DNA of 22,911 nucleotides from an uncultured Clostridium sp. Its GTDB lineage: Bacteria; Bacillota; Clostridia; TANB77; CAG-508. Where the stretch lies: assembly GCA_945874585.1 (NCBI GenBank), contig CAMCHB010000005.1, positions 1 through 22,911 of the forward strand. The letters run 5' to 3'. This document shows positions 5,987 to 14,384 of the stretch, piece by piece. The position numbers and the translations under genes were made by a program. The notes beneath the pieces are model-generated. The model searched no databases. It was given only the letters and a program-made list of their open reading frames with translations, and was not told where the DNA came from. Position 1 is the first letter of the stretch. Each line of letters starts with the position of its first letter.

Positions 5987-7774
5987 TTATTTTAACTGCT
6001 CTTTGATATTTTCCGCTATTTTTCTGGTAATTCCTTTTACTTTCATCAATTGATCAATTTCTGCTTCTTGGATTTTTTGAACGCTTCCAAATTTCGTTAG
6101 TAATTCTTGTTTTCGTTTGTCACCAATTCCTGGTATGGTGTCTAATGCTGATTGTGTCATAGATTGATCACGTAGTTTCTGGTGGTACGTAATTGCCACA
6201 TGATGTACTTCATCTTGAAAATTGGTAATCGCCTGCATTAAATCTTCTGAAATTTCAATTTCATTTCGTTTTCCATCAATTAAAGCCCTGGTACGATGTT
6301 TATCATTTTTAACCATTCCATAGACTGGTATATCCAAATCGTATTTGTGCAAAGCTTTTTGAATCGCATGAATTTGCGTAATCCCACCATCTGCTAATAT
6401 GAGATCTGGTAAGGCTCCAAACCCTCCATTGGGACTTTCTATGGAATGCTTTAACCTTCTGGTTACAACCTCTTCCATGCATTTTGGATCATCTTGTCCC
6501 ACTACATTTTTGATACGGAATCGACGTGATAATTTTCGGTTAATCACACCATCTTTCATGACACACATACCAGCTACAATGTATTGTCCTGCTATATTTG
6601 AAATATCAAAACTTTCAATTTTTCTTGGCATTTTTTCCAGTTGGAGTTTTTCTTTCAATTCCAATAAAATTTCAGTTTTATCTTTTAATTTATTTTCCAA
6701 GGTGATTTTTGCATTTCTCTGAGCCATTTCTACAAAACGCAATTTTTCTCCCCTTTGCGGAGCCTTGATTTCCACTTTATGTCCAGCTTGTTGACTCAAC
6801 CATTGTTCCATAGATGCCTTATCTTCTATTTCCTCTTGTATCATAATCTTGGAAGGAAGACTTGGTTGATCCATATAATATTGTTTCATAAAGCCAGATA
6901 ATATCTCTGGGTCTGCTTCATCTTTCCATTCTTCTAGATAATAGTGTTCTCTTGCAATCATCTTACTTCCTCTGACAAAAAAGATTTCAATACAAACGGA
7001 TAAATCATTTTTATATAGACCAATTACATCAATATTGTTTTCTGAAATATTCGATACTTTCTGTTTCATAGAAATACGTTCAATCGCTAGCATACGATCA
7101 CGAATTTGTGCTGCTTTTTCAAATTCTTGTTTCTCAGATGCTTGTTGCATTTCTTCTTGCATTTTCTGAACAATTTGTTCTGTTTTCCCTTCTAGTAATA
7201 AAACAATTTCATCTATCTGTTTTTTGTATTCTTCCTTTGAAATATAGCCCATACAAGGAGCTGGACATTTATGAATAGAATAATTCAAGCATGGTCTTTT
7301 ATGTGCTCTATAATCACGGCATTGTACAATTTGAAAACGGTCACGAATGAAATTTACCATTTCTCTTGCACTTCCTGGATTAGCATATGGTCCAAAATAT
7401 TTCGCCCCATCTTTTTGCAATCTTCTCGTAATAAAAACTCTGGGATAATCAGATGTTGTATCAATTTTAATATAGGGATAGGTTTTATCATCTTTTAGCA
7501 AAACATTAAATTTGGGACGATTTTCTTTGATTAAATTACACTCTAAAATCAATGCCTCTGCTTCGTTATCTGTTACAATATATTCAAAATGATCAATTAA
7601 AGAAACCATTTTTAAAATTCTTTGTGTCTTATTGGTTTTTCGAAAATATTGACTCACTCTATTTTTAAGAGAAATCGCTTTTCCTACATAAATAATATTA
7701 TCATCTTTATCGTGCATAATGTAGACTCCTGGTTTTTTAGGCAATTTTTTCAATTCCTCTTCAATATGAAACAT
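5987..7774 (-). CDS. uvrC: Excinuclease ABC subunit C
   Basis: The protein has 595 residues, the normal length. UvrC makes both incisions around bulky lesions in nucleotide excision repair, with UvrA and UvrB. The N-terminal GIY-YIG nuclease shows GVY (16-18), YVG (29-31) and a catalytic-type R39. The UVR/UvrB-binding motif lies at about residues 200-230 (KQEFEKAAQIRDRM). The C-terminal RNase H-like nuclease shows FDISN, DGGITQI and KNDKHRTRALI. The tail has helix-hairpin-helix repeats (IPGIGDKRKQELL, VKGITRKIAENI). The ATG at 7774 has AAGGGAGAG in front; six upstream codons to 7792 are in frame but lack a binding site. It has its own promoter at 7806-7835 and is separated from the upstream gene by a terminator. 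Confidence 0.97.
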   Translation of the reverse strand: MFHIEEELKKLPKKPGVYIMHDKDDNIIYVGKAISLKNRVSQYFRKTNKTQRILKMVSLIDHFEYIVTDNEAEALILECNLIKENRPKFNVLLKDDKTYPYIKIDTTSDYPRVFITRRLQKDGAKYFGPYANPGSAREMVNFIRDRFQIVQCRDYRAHKRPCLNYSIHKCPAPCMGYISKEEYKKQIDEIVLLLEGKTEQIVQKMQEEMQQASEKQEFEKAAQIRDRMLAIERISMKQKVSNISENNIDVIGLYKNDLSVCIEIFFVRGSKMIAREHYYLEEWKDEADPEILSGFMKQYYMDQPSLPSKIMIQEEIEDKASMEQWLSQQAGHKVEIKAPQRGEKLRFVEMAQRNAKITLENKLKDKTEILLELKEKLQLEKMPRKIESFDISNIAGQYIVAGMCVMKDGVINRKLSRRFRIKNVVGQDDPKCMEEVVTRRLKHSIESPNGGFGALPDLILADGGITQIHAIQKALHKYDLDIPVYGMVKNDKHRTRALIDGKRNEIEISEDLMQAITNFQDEVHHVAITYHQKLRDQSMTQSALDTIPGIGDKRKQELLTKFGSVQKIQEAEIDQLMKVKGITRKIAENIKEQLK

Positions 7775-7805
7775 AGTACTCTCCCTTCTCAACTGTATTA
7801 TTGTT

Positions 7806-7835
7806 ATTATATCATAATTTCAGAACATAGAACAA
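7806..7835 (-). promoter_or_regulatory. uvrC promoter
   Basis: The minus strand carries TTGTTC (7835-7830), an 18-bp spacer, then TATAAT (7811-7806), preceded by TGA to give an extended -10. It lies about 30 bp upstream of the uvrC start and downstream of the terminator of the preceding gene. Confidence 0.6.
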
Positions 7836-7874
7836 ATAAGAAGAATTTTTCATTTCTCTTTGATAAAAAAAATA

Positions 7875-7920
7875 AGAAAAAGCATTTCAGAATTTAATAA
7901 AAATTCTAAAATGCTTTTCT
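7875..7920 (-). terminator. Terminator after the beta-CASP gene
   Basis: On the minus strand, AGAAAAGCATTTTAGAATTT pairs almost perfectly with its downstream partner around a 5-nt loop, and a T-rich run follows. It separates the beta-CASP gene from uvrC. Confidence 0.8.
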
Positions 7921-7932
7921 GGTTATAATGGC

Positions 7933-9327
7933 CTAGGTGTTTTTGATCATCGTTAGATGTTTCATAATACCATATTGCCCAACGCGATAAGCGTCTTGTT
8001 GGCTGGCAATTTCAATTTTTTTAATGCCTGTGTTTTCAGCTACATATTCCTTAAAGTGTTCTTTCGTTTCTGTGTTTCCATGATTGATAATCACCGATCG
8101 AACGTTTTGAAATTGCTGAATCAATCCTAATAATACTTCTTTTCTTCCATGGGCTGAAAACTCACTGGAAGATTTGACAATATCCTGATACTGTTCATCC
8201 TCCTTCAGTTCCCGACCATAAGTGCCTTCTGCACAATAGCCAGAAAATTGAATCAAACTCATTTCTTTTCGTTTCAAGAATTCTGGAATATAAAATTGAG
8301 CAGGTCCATACTTACCCATACCAGATGATGTGACAATAATCTTTGGTTTTGTATTAGAAACCAATTCCATTCTCATATCATTATCTTTTACGATAAAGAA
8401 ATTATGTGGTAAAAAATCTTGCATATCTGATTTCAAACCTTGCAAGGCACCACTGTGATAAATATCGGTGTAGGTAATCCCCAAATTCCCATCTAAGTAA
8501 ATGGGGGTATCATACAAAACTTCTGATACTTCCTGCAATTTCCGAATCCGATACAAAATTTCCTGTGTTCTACCGAGCGAAAAAGCTGGTAATAAAACAC
8601 TTTTCTGCTTTTTCAAAGCCTCCTCTACATTTGATTCAAAATTCACTTCGTGTTCCAGTTCTTGTACAGAAGTATCACCATATGTGCTTTCACAAATAAT
8701 GGTGACTGGTAACTGTTTAATTTTTTCTGGAATGTCTTCGACTTCAAAAAATACATTGTGATCATGATAATCACCTGTAAATAAAAGATTTGTTTTGCCT
8801 TCCACTTCCATCAAAATCATAGCAGCTCCCAATAAGTGACCATTTGGCAAAAACGTAATTTTAATCGAACGTTGAGAACCTAAATAAAAAGGTTTCAGAT
8901 AATTATGTGGTATTAAACCTTTCATGGTATCCACCACATCACCATCACCAAAAAGAACTTTGTGTTTTAGTTTCTTGGCCCGTTCTTTCAAAATCTTGGC
9001 TGTGTCATGTAATGCATGTGGCATTAGCATGGCTGTGTTGTACGTACAATGTACGCTTCCTTCATATCCTCTACGATATAACAAAGGAATACGTCCGCAG
9101 TGATCCACATGTGTGTGTGTCACCAGAACAAAATCCAATTGCTTTGGATCATCCAAGAGCAATTTTTCATTTTCCTCATCATAGTTAGGTTCCTGAAAGA
9201 TTCCACAATCCAACATACCTTGCACAATTTCGCCGTCACTTAACCGGATATAAAGTAAAAAAGATGATCCTGTTACTTCGCTATGTTGTGCAATTACATT
9301 TACATAGGGCAATCCACTTGTTGTCAT
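7933..9327 (-). CDS. Beta-CASP metallo-beta-lactamase fold RNA-processing-type protein
   Basis: The protein has 464 residues. The zinc-binding motif HTHVDHCG supplies H71, H73, D75 and H76. It is followed by GHLLGAAM and FTGDYHD, which carry further metal ligands. Beta-CASP marks include ESTYGD, LLPAFSLGRTQE, SSGMGKYGPA, SAHGR and a late INHGN motif. This is the CPSF73/YSH1-like group, whose studied members are RNA nucleases; it is distinct from RNase J by its shorter length and lack of a long C-terminal domain. The ATG at 9327 follows AGGTG; a GTG three codons upstream is less well placed. It has its own promoter, divergent from glmS. The substrate is unknown, and a general RNA-processing role is inferred from the family. 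Confidence 0.88.
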   Translation of the reverse strand: MTTSGLPYVNVIAQHSEVTGSSFLLYIRLSDGEIVQGMLDCGIFQEPNYDEENEKLLLDDPKQLDFVLVTHTHVDHCGRIPLLYRRGYEGSVHCTYNTAMLMPHALHDTAKILKERAKKLKHKVLFGDGDVVDTMKGLIPHNYLKPFYLGSQRSIKITFLPNGHLLGAAMILMEVEGKTNLLFTGDYHDHNVFFEVEDIPEKIKQLPVTIICESTYGDTSVQELEHEVNFESNVEEALKKQKSVLLPAFSLGRTQEILYRIRKLQEVSEVLYDTPIYLDGNLGITYTDIYHSGALQGLKSDMQDFLPHNFFIVKDNDMRMELVSNTKPKIIVTSSGMGKYGPAQFYIPEFLKRKEMSLIQFSGYCAEGTYGRELKEDEQYQDIVKSSSEFSAHGRKEVLLGLIQQFQNVRSVIINHGNTETKEHFKEYVAENTGIKKIEIASQQDAYRVGQYGIMKHLTMIKNT

Positions 9328-9381
9328 AACAAACACCTCACTTAAAATTTTTTAGTGGCCTATATAATTACATCCATCTCT

Positions 9382-9410
9382 ATTTTACCATTTTTGTAAA
9401 ATTAAGTCAA
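9382..9410 (-). promoter_or_regulatory. Promoter of the beta-CASP gene
   Basis: The minus strand reads TTGACT, a 17-bp spacer, then TAAAAT, close to the housekeeping sigma consensus. It lies 55 bp upstream of the start codon. Confidence 0.65.
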
Positions 9411-9452
9411 CCAATTTATGTAAACGTAAAACGAATGTTTTTATTTTTTTTG

Positions 9453-9480
9453 TTGCGTTTTTTTTCTGATATTATATAAT
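9453..9480 (+). promoter_or_regulatory. glmS promoter
   Basis: TTGCGT, a 16-bp spacer and TATAAT precede the glmS start by about 40 bp. The resulting leader of roughly 35 nt is too short to contain a glmS ribozyme. Confidence 0.6.
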
Positions 9481-9521
9481 GATAGTGACATACTATATAA
9501 AGATTAAAGGAGGTTTTATTT

Positions 9522-11327
9522 ATGTGTGGAATTGTAGGTTATATTGGAAACCATTCAGCTAAAAATGTTCTGATGAATGGATTAACCAATTTAGAATACA
9601 GAGGCTATGATTCTTCTGGCATTTCCATTTTAAAAGAAAATGCTATTCAAACGTTGAAAACAAAAGGTCGTGTCAATGACCTAGCCAAATTAGAGGGATT
9701 CCCTGAATTTGATGGTACTTGCGGCATTGCTCATACCAGATGGGCAACGCATGGTGAACCATCCGATTGTAATGCACACCCTCATCTTAGCAATAATCAA
9801 CTTTTTGCCGTTGTACACAATGGTATTATTGAAAATTATCAAACTTTAAAAGCATTCTTGCTCGATAAAGGCTATCACTTTCTTTCTGAAACAGATACCG
9901 AGGTCATTCCTAATTTAATTGACTATCATTATCAACAAACGCATGAATTTCTAACAGCTGTTCAAAAAACCTGTCATGAATTGGTCGGCAGTTATGCCAT
10001 TTGCGTTATTTCCCCTTTGCATCCCGATACGCTCATCGTAGCCAAACGAAATAGTCCTTTAGTGGTTGGAAAAGGAAACCACGAAAGCTTTGTAGGTTCT
10101 GATATTCCGGCTCTTTTGGCTTATACCAAAACATTTTATTTTATGGAAAATAATGAATTAGCTGAACTGCATAAAGATTCTATTAAATTTTATGATGCTA
10201 ATTTAAAAGAAATTCAGAAAAAAGCTCAAACCAGTGAAATGGATGCAACAGCCATCTCTAAAAATGGCTATGAGGATTTCATGCTAAAGGAAATTCACGA
10301 GCAAGATTCTGCGATTCGTAAAACATTACAAAGTTGCGATTTTGCTCAAAAACTTGGTTGGGATGCTAAAAAGTTAGAAAAAATTCATCAAATTTATCTA
10401 ATTGCCTGTGGAACTGCTATGCACGCAGGTTTTATTGGAAAAACACAAATCGAGTCTTTGTGTCGTATTCCTGTTACCGTAGATATGGCATCCGAATTTC
10501 GCTATCGCAATCCTATTATCGATGAACATACACTTTCTATTTTCATCAGCCAATCTGGTGAAACAGCCGATACTTTAGCTGCTTTAGAGTTGGCAAAAGC
10601 TAAAAAATCCTATACCATTGCCATCACCAATGTACCTGAAAGTAGTATTACCCGTGTAGCAGATACGGTATTTTATACCCAAGCAGGCCCTGAAATTGCC
10701 GTTGCCTCTACCAAAGCCTACACTTCTCAATTAGCCTTACTTTCTGCTTTTTCAATTTATCTAGCTGAATTGCTTCATGGCTCTACTACTGAACTTTCTA
10801 ATTTGAAACAAGAATTAAAACAAATTCCAGAAAAAGTAGAAAGTATTTTATCTAACACCGCTTTTCTGAAAGAATTTGCACAAAAAATTTACCATGAAAA
10901 GGATTTATATTATATTGGCCGTGGAACCGATTATTATGTTGCTTTAGAAGGTGCCCTAAAAATAAAAGAAATCTCCTATATTCATGCAGAAGCCTATGCA
11001 GCAGGCGAATTGAAACATGGTCCAATTGCTTTAATTGAAAAGGATACAACGGTTGTTTCTGTGGTAACTGACCCTAACACGGCTGGTAAATCCATTAGCA
11101 ATATGGAAGAAGTAATGGCAAGAGGTGCTAAAATTTTATGCATTACCAATCAACCATTAGATACTGCCTTTTTCCCTTATACCATTTCCATTCCCCATAC
11201 AAATCCACTGCTAGCACCTATGTTATCTGTCATTCCGCTTCAGCTTTTAGCTTATTATGTAGCAAAAGAAAAGCATTTAGATGTTGATAAACCACGAAAT
11301 TTAGCCAAATCTGTTACCGTAGAATAA
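9522..11327 (+). CDS. glmS: Glutamine-fructose-6-phosphate aminotransferase (isomerising)
   Basis: The protein has 601 residues. It makes glucosamine-6-phosphate from fructose-6-phosphate and glutamine, the first committed step towards UDP-GlcNAc and peptidoglycan. The N-terminal glutaminase domain begins MCGIVGYIG, where Cys2 becomes the nucleophile after Met removal, and includes EYRGYDSSG and RWATHGEPS. Two SIS domains follow, marked by ACGTAMHAG, SQSGETADTLAAL and the later EGALKIKEISYIHAEA segment. The C-terminus KPRNLAKSVTVE is the classic end of GlmS. AAGGAGG precedes the ATG. It is transcribed alone between its promoter and a shared terminator, and no glmS ribozyme is present upstream, so regulation must work another way. 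Confidence 0.98.
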   Translation: MCGIVGYIGNHSAKNVLMNGLTNLEYRGYDSSGISILKENAIQTLKTKGRVNDLAKLEGFPEFDGTCGIAHTRWATHGEPSDCNAHPHLSNNQLFAVVHNGIIENYQTLKAFLLDKGYHFLSETDTEVIPNLIDYHYQQTHEFLTAVQKTCHELVGSYAICVISPLHPDTLIVAKRNSPLVVGKGNHESFVGSDIPALLAYTKTFYFMENNELAELHKDSIKFYDANLKEIQKKAQTSEMDATAISKNGYEDFMLKEIHEQDSAIRKTLQSCDFAQKLGWDAKKLEKIHQIYLIACGTAMHAGFIGKTQIESLCRIPVTVDMASEFRYRNPIIDEHTLSIFISQSGETADTLAALELAKAKKSYTIAITNVPESSITRVADTVFYTQAGPEIAVASTKAYTSQLALLSAFSIYLAELLHGSTTELSNLKQELKQIPEKVESILSNTAFLKEFAQKIYHEKDLYYIGRGTDYYVALEGALKIKEISYIHAEAYAAGELKHGPIALIEKDTTVVSVVTDPNTAGKSISNMEEVMARGAKILCITNQPLDTAFFPYTISIPHTNPLLAPMLSVIPLQLLAYYVAKEKHLDVDKPRNLAKSVTVE

Positions 11328-11356
11328 AAAGAAGGAAGAGAAATCTTCCTTCTTTT
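11327..11356. terminator. Bidirectional terminator between glmS and bofA
   Basis: AAAAGAAGGAAGA (11327-11339) pairs perfectly with TCTTCCTTCTTTT (11344-11356) around GAAA. T-rich tracts flank both orientations. The stem touches both stop codons, so it serves glmS and the convergent bofA-like gene. Confidence 0.8.
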
Positions 11357-11621
11357 AGCTTCCCAGCCACAATTTTAGTATCATCAATAAAATAGCACCT
11401 GGTACTCCCAATACACCAACAAAAATAGCAGTTAGCACATTCAGTCCTATGTGAAATCCAAAAGTAGCCCCTATAAAATTGATAACATACAGAAGAAGTG
11501 CACCTAAGATAGAATTGAAAATGATTTTGACAATCATTTTTAGCGGTACAATAAACACTCTACCTAAAACAAACAAAAAAAGAATGCAAGCTAGATAAGT
11601 AATCACAACATTATTGTCCAT
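11355..11621 (-). CDS. bofA: BofA-family pro-sigma-K processing inhibitor
   Basis: The protein has 88 residues and is almost wholly hydrophobic. The hallmark C-terminal region (NSILGALLLYVINFIG followed by GLNVLTAIFVGVLGVPGAIL) matches the BofA family. In Bacillus subtilis BofA sits in the outer forespore membrane and restrains the SpoIVFB protease that activates sigma-K. AAGAGG precedes the ATG. The DUF2508 gene is 59 bp upstream on the same strand, an arrangement known from Bacillus (yaaL-bofA). Its presence indicates a sporulating lineage, although clostridial BofA proteins do not always act on a pro-sigma-K. It ends in the terminator shared with glmS. Confidence 0.9.
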   Translation of the reverse strand: MDNNVVITYLACILFLFVLGRVFIVPLKMIVKIIFNSILGALLLYVINFIGATFGFHIGLNVLTAIFVGVLGVPGAILLMILKLWLGS

Positions 11622-11680
11622 TTTCCATCACCTCTTCTTATTTCATCCTATGATAGAAAATGGACAAATATGCTTGTTTT

Positions 11681-11962
11681 TTAAACTACTTTATCTTCTT
11701 GCATTCTCATTTGAATTTCATGAATACGATCCAAAGCAATGGATTTGCTTTTCGCTTTTTTCATCAGATAATCCAATCTCGCTCGATTTGCTTTTATTTC
11801 ATATGCATAATAATCAATCAAATCGCCTTGTGCATACTCATAATTCTGATTGGCAAAAGCTAAATCTTGCTTGGTTTCAATGATAGCCTTCATGATTTCT
11901 TGATGCACTTGCTTTTCTTTCTTTTCTTCGAGCATTTTTTCTCTTACGAAATTATCCCTCAT
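11681..11962 (-). CDS. DUF2508 family protein (YaaL-like)
   Basis: The protein has 93 residues and is soluble and highly charged, probably all-helical. The central region, ETKQDLAFANQNYEYAQG followed by LIDYYAYEIKANRARLDYL, is characteristic of DUF2508, whose Bacillus member YaaL lies next to bofA. The molecular function is unknown. GGGGGAAAGT precedes the ATG. It lies 83 bp downstream of thrS on the same strand with no convincing minus-strand terminator between, so read-through from thrS is possible. An AT-rich -10-like stretch (TATTATAAAT) upstream could also give it a promoter of its own. Confidence 0.85.
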   Translation of the reverse strand: MRDNFVREKMLEEKKEKQVHQEIMKAIIETKQDLAFANQNYEYAQGDLIDYYAYEIKANRARLDYLMKKAKSKSIALDRIHEIQMRMQEDKVV

Positions 11963-12045
11963 ACTTTCCCCCTATTTTTCTAGAACGAATTGTTATTTAT
12001 AATATATGCCATTCCAGGGAGAAATATTCCTTTTTCGGAATTTTT

Positions 12046-13965
12046 TTACAAACTACCAATTTCACTATCTAATTCTTTCATGAATTCTTCTAGACTTTGT
12101 TGACCTAGATCACCTTTTTCACGAGAACGTACAGAAATAGATTGACTCTCTTTTTCTTTATCTCCAATAACCAACATGTAAGGAATCTTTTGCAATTGTG
12201 CTTCACGGATCTTATAACCAATCTTTTCATTTCTGTCATCTAATTCGACACGAATTTTCTTATCTTCTAATTGTTCTTGTATTTTTTTGCAATAGTCAAC
12301 TTGTTTATCACTAATTGGCATAATTTTTACTTGAACTGGAGCAAGCCATACAGGAAAAGCTCCCTTTGTTTCTTCGATTAAAAAGGCCATAAAACGATCC
12401 AAAGTTCCTAATATAGCACGGTGAATTACAACTGGTCTGTGTTTTTCGCCATCTTCTCCTACATATTCTAGCTGGAATCTCTCTGGTAATAGGAAGTCTA
12501 ATTGACAAGTAGAAACTGTTACATCATGTCCTACAGCAGATTTTAATTGAACATCTAGTTTTGGACCATAGAAAGCAGCTTCTCCTTCAGCCTCATAGAA
12601 ATGAATACCCAATTCTTTTAGGATTTCTCTTAATTGGCTTTCTGCTTTTTCCCACATTTTATCATCATCAAAATATTTTTCTTTGTTGTTTTTATCTCTT
12701 AAAGATAGACGGAATGCATAATCTTTAAAGCCAAAATCTTTGTATACAGATAAAATTAGTTTTACCACACGTCCTACTTCATCTTTGATTTGATCTGGAC
12801 GTACAAAAATATGGGCATCGTTTTGACACATTTCTCTTACTCTTTCCAAACCACAAACAGCTCCACTATCTTCATAACGGAAATCATGTGCTAATTCACC
12901 AATACGAATTGGTAAATCACGATAAGAATGTAATTTATTTTTGTAAATTAACATATGATGTGGGCAATTCATTGGTCTTAAAACCAATTCTTCTGAGTCC
13001 ATTTTCATAACCGGGAACATATCTTCTTTGTAATGATCCCAATGGCCTGAAACCTTGTATAATTCTGTACTTGCCATAGATGGTGTATAAACATGTTGGT
13101 AACCCATACGGATTTCTTTGTCTTGGATATATCTTTCTAACAAACGACGAACCGTTGCACCATGTGGTAAATACATTGGTAATCCAGAACCAACCAATTC
13201 ATGTGTCATAAATAAATCTAGGCTTTTTCCAATTTTTCTATGATCTCTTTGTCTTGCTTCCTCTAGTTTGGCAAGATATTCTTCAAGTTGACTTGCTTTT
13301 GGGAAAGAAATCGCATAAATTCTTTGCAACATCTTGTTTTTCTCGCTACCTCTCCAATAAGCACCAGATGAAGATAAAATTTTTACAATTTTAATTTTTC
13401 CTGTTTCCATTAAATGAGGGCCTGCACATAAATCGGTAAAATCTCCTTGGCGATAAAAACTGATTTCTTCTCCTTCTGGTAAGTCTTCAATCAATTCTAC
13501 TTTATATGGTTGATCTTTCATCAATTCCAATGCTTTTTCTTTTGGTAAAGAAAATCTTTCAATTGCAATATTTTCTTTAATAATTTTTTTCATTTCTTCT
13601 TCTATTTTTGCCTTATCCTCATCTGTAAATGGCTTTTCAACATCAAAATCATAATAAAAACCTTCGTCAATAGCAGGTCCAATGGCAAATTTTACGTCTG
13701 GAAATAATCTTTTAACAGCTTGTGCCATGATGTGAGATGTTGTATGCCAATAAGCTTTTTTTCCAGCTAAATCACTTTCAAATGTGTGAATGACTAAGTG
13801 ACAATCTTGCTCCAATGGATGACGCAAATCTTGAATTTTTCCATCCACTTCACCACAAGTTGCAACTCTTGCTAAGCCTTCGCTAATTTTCTTAGCCACT
13901 TCATAAATTGAAATTTCTTTCTCTACTTCTAATTTTGAACCATCTTTTAATGTAATTGTAATCAT
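12046..13965 (-). CDS. thrS: Threonyl-tRNA synthetase
   Basis: The protein has 639 residues, the usual bacterial size. It charges tRNA-Thr. Domains in order are an N-terminal TGS domain (MITITLKDGSKLEVEKEIS onward, about residues 1-60), the editing/SAD domain with HTTSHIMAQAVKRLFP, the class II catalytic core, and a C-terminal anticodon-binding domain (about 540-635, with VQVKIMPIS and LDDRNEKIGYKIREA). The core shows MNCPHHMLIY, containing the zinc-ligand cysteine and a nearby histidine, RYEDSGAVCGLERVREMCQNDAHIF as motif 2, and IHRAILGTLDRFMAFLIEE as motif 3. AAAAGGAGG precedes the ATG. A T-box leader upstream on the same strand predicts control by uncharged tRNA-Thr. Confidence 0.98.
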   Translation of the reverse strand: MITITLKDGSKLEVEKEISIYEVAKKISEGLARVATCGEVDGKIQDLRHPLEQDCHLVIHTFESDLAGKKAYWHTTSHIMAQAVKRLFPDVKFAIGPAIDEGFYYDFDVEKPFTDEDKAKIEEEMKKIIKENIAIERFSLPKEKALELMKDQPYKVELIEDLPEGEEISFYRQGDFTDLCAGPHLMETGKIKIVKILSSSGAYWRGSEKNKMLQRIYAISFPKASQLEEYLAKLEEARQRDHRKIGKSLDLFMTHELVGSGLPMYLPHGATVRRLLERYIQDKEIRMGYQHVYTPSMASTELYKVSGHWDHYKEDMFPVMKMDSEELVLRPMNCPHHMLIYKNKLHSYRDLPIRIGELAHDFRYEDSGAVCGLERVREMCQNDAHIFVRPDQIKDEVGRVVKLILSVYKDFGFKDYAFRLSLRDKNNKEKYFDDDKMWEKAESQLREILKELGIHFYEAEGEAAFYGPKLDVQLKSAVGHDVTVSTCQLDFLLPERFQLEYVGEDGEKHRPVVIHRAILGTLDRFMAFLIEETKGAFPVWLAPVQVKIMPISDKQVDYCKKIQEQLEDKKIRVELDDRNEKIGYKIREAQLQKIPYMLVIGDKEKESQSISVRSREKGDLGQQSLEEFMKELDSEIGSL

Positions 13966-13989
13966 ACAAAAAACCTCCTTTTATTTACC

Positions 13990-14231
13990 CTCTTGTGCTT
14001 TTTTGGATATAAAAAAACACACCTGTGGACATTATCCATAGGAGTGCTATACGCACGGTTCCATCCTATTCTTTTCTTAATTCTAGATGATAACGTATCT
14101 TACACGTCTAGCTTGTTCACTAGAAATATCCAGAGTTAGTTTTCAAATATGTTTTCTTAAGCTAGCTTTCAGCTATTGCCAGCTCTCTCTAAAAGAAACC
14201 TCTATTTTACTCGTCTCTTACTATTTTTACT
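13990..14231 (-). promoter_or_regulatory. T-box riboswitch leader of thrS
   Basis: The leader shows the features of a T-box that senses uncharged tRNA-Thr. Stem I elements include GAGAGAG and GCTGAAAGC. The candidate specifier is ACT (14140-14138) in GAAAACTAACTCTGGA, aligned with the equivalent place in the serS leader. The T-box sequence AGGATGGAACCGTGCG is at 14067-14052. A terminator hairpin lies at 14046-14011. The UGGA bulge (14063-14060) would pair with the tRNA acceptor end UCCA. The T-box motif and terminator are seen directly; the specifier call is inferred. Confidence 0.9.
14011..14046 (-). terminator. Regulated terminator of the thrS T-box
   Basis: On the minus strand, CACTCCTATGGA pairs with TCCACAGGTGTG, with two mismatches, around TAATG, followed by seven T residues. 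Its 5' arm overlaps the region needed for the antiterminator, as expected for a T-box switch. Confidence 0.8.
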
Positions 14232-14237
14232 GCTCCT

Positions 14238-14266
14238 ATTTTATTACTTTTTTCCTCATTCGTCAA
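14238..14266 (-). promoter_or_regulatory. thrS leader promoter
   Basis: The minus strand reads TTGACG, 17 bp, TAAAAT. It would start transcription near 14231, just before the T-box leader. Confidence 0.65.
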
Positions 14267-14349
14267 TACTTTGGAAAAAAATAACTTTTTGGAGTCGTCT
14301 ATAAAAAATAACAGATTTAAAAAATCAAAAAAAATTTTTGACATTCTCC

Positions 14350-14378
14350 TTGTCAAATTGGCTTTTTTGTAGTATAAT
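14350..14378 (+). promoter_or_regulatory. serS leader promoter
   Basis: TTGTCA, a 17-bp spacer and a perfect TATAAT place the start of transcription near 14385. A further TTGACA at 14338 is too far from the -10 to be its partner. Confidence 0.65.
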
Positions 14379-14384
14379 GTGAAC

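Noticed and set aside
9481..9521. Possible glmS ribozyme before glmS
   Set aside because: The -10 box at 9475-9480 leaves a leader of only about 35 nt with no ribozyme core, far shorter than the known ribozyme of roughly 150 nt or more.
12026..12047. Hairpin ATTCC-TTTTTC-GGAAT followed by T residues
   Set aside because: It is oriented as a plus-strand terminator but no plus-strand gene lies upstream. On the minus strand, where thrS ends, the distal side is not T-rich and the stem is only 5 bp.
14338..14356. Inverted repeat TTGACA...TGTCAA overlapping the serS -35 region
   Set aside because: The arms are only 6 bp and are made of -35-like sequence, so chance and promoter composition explain it.
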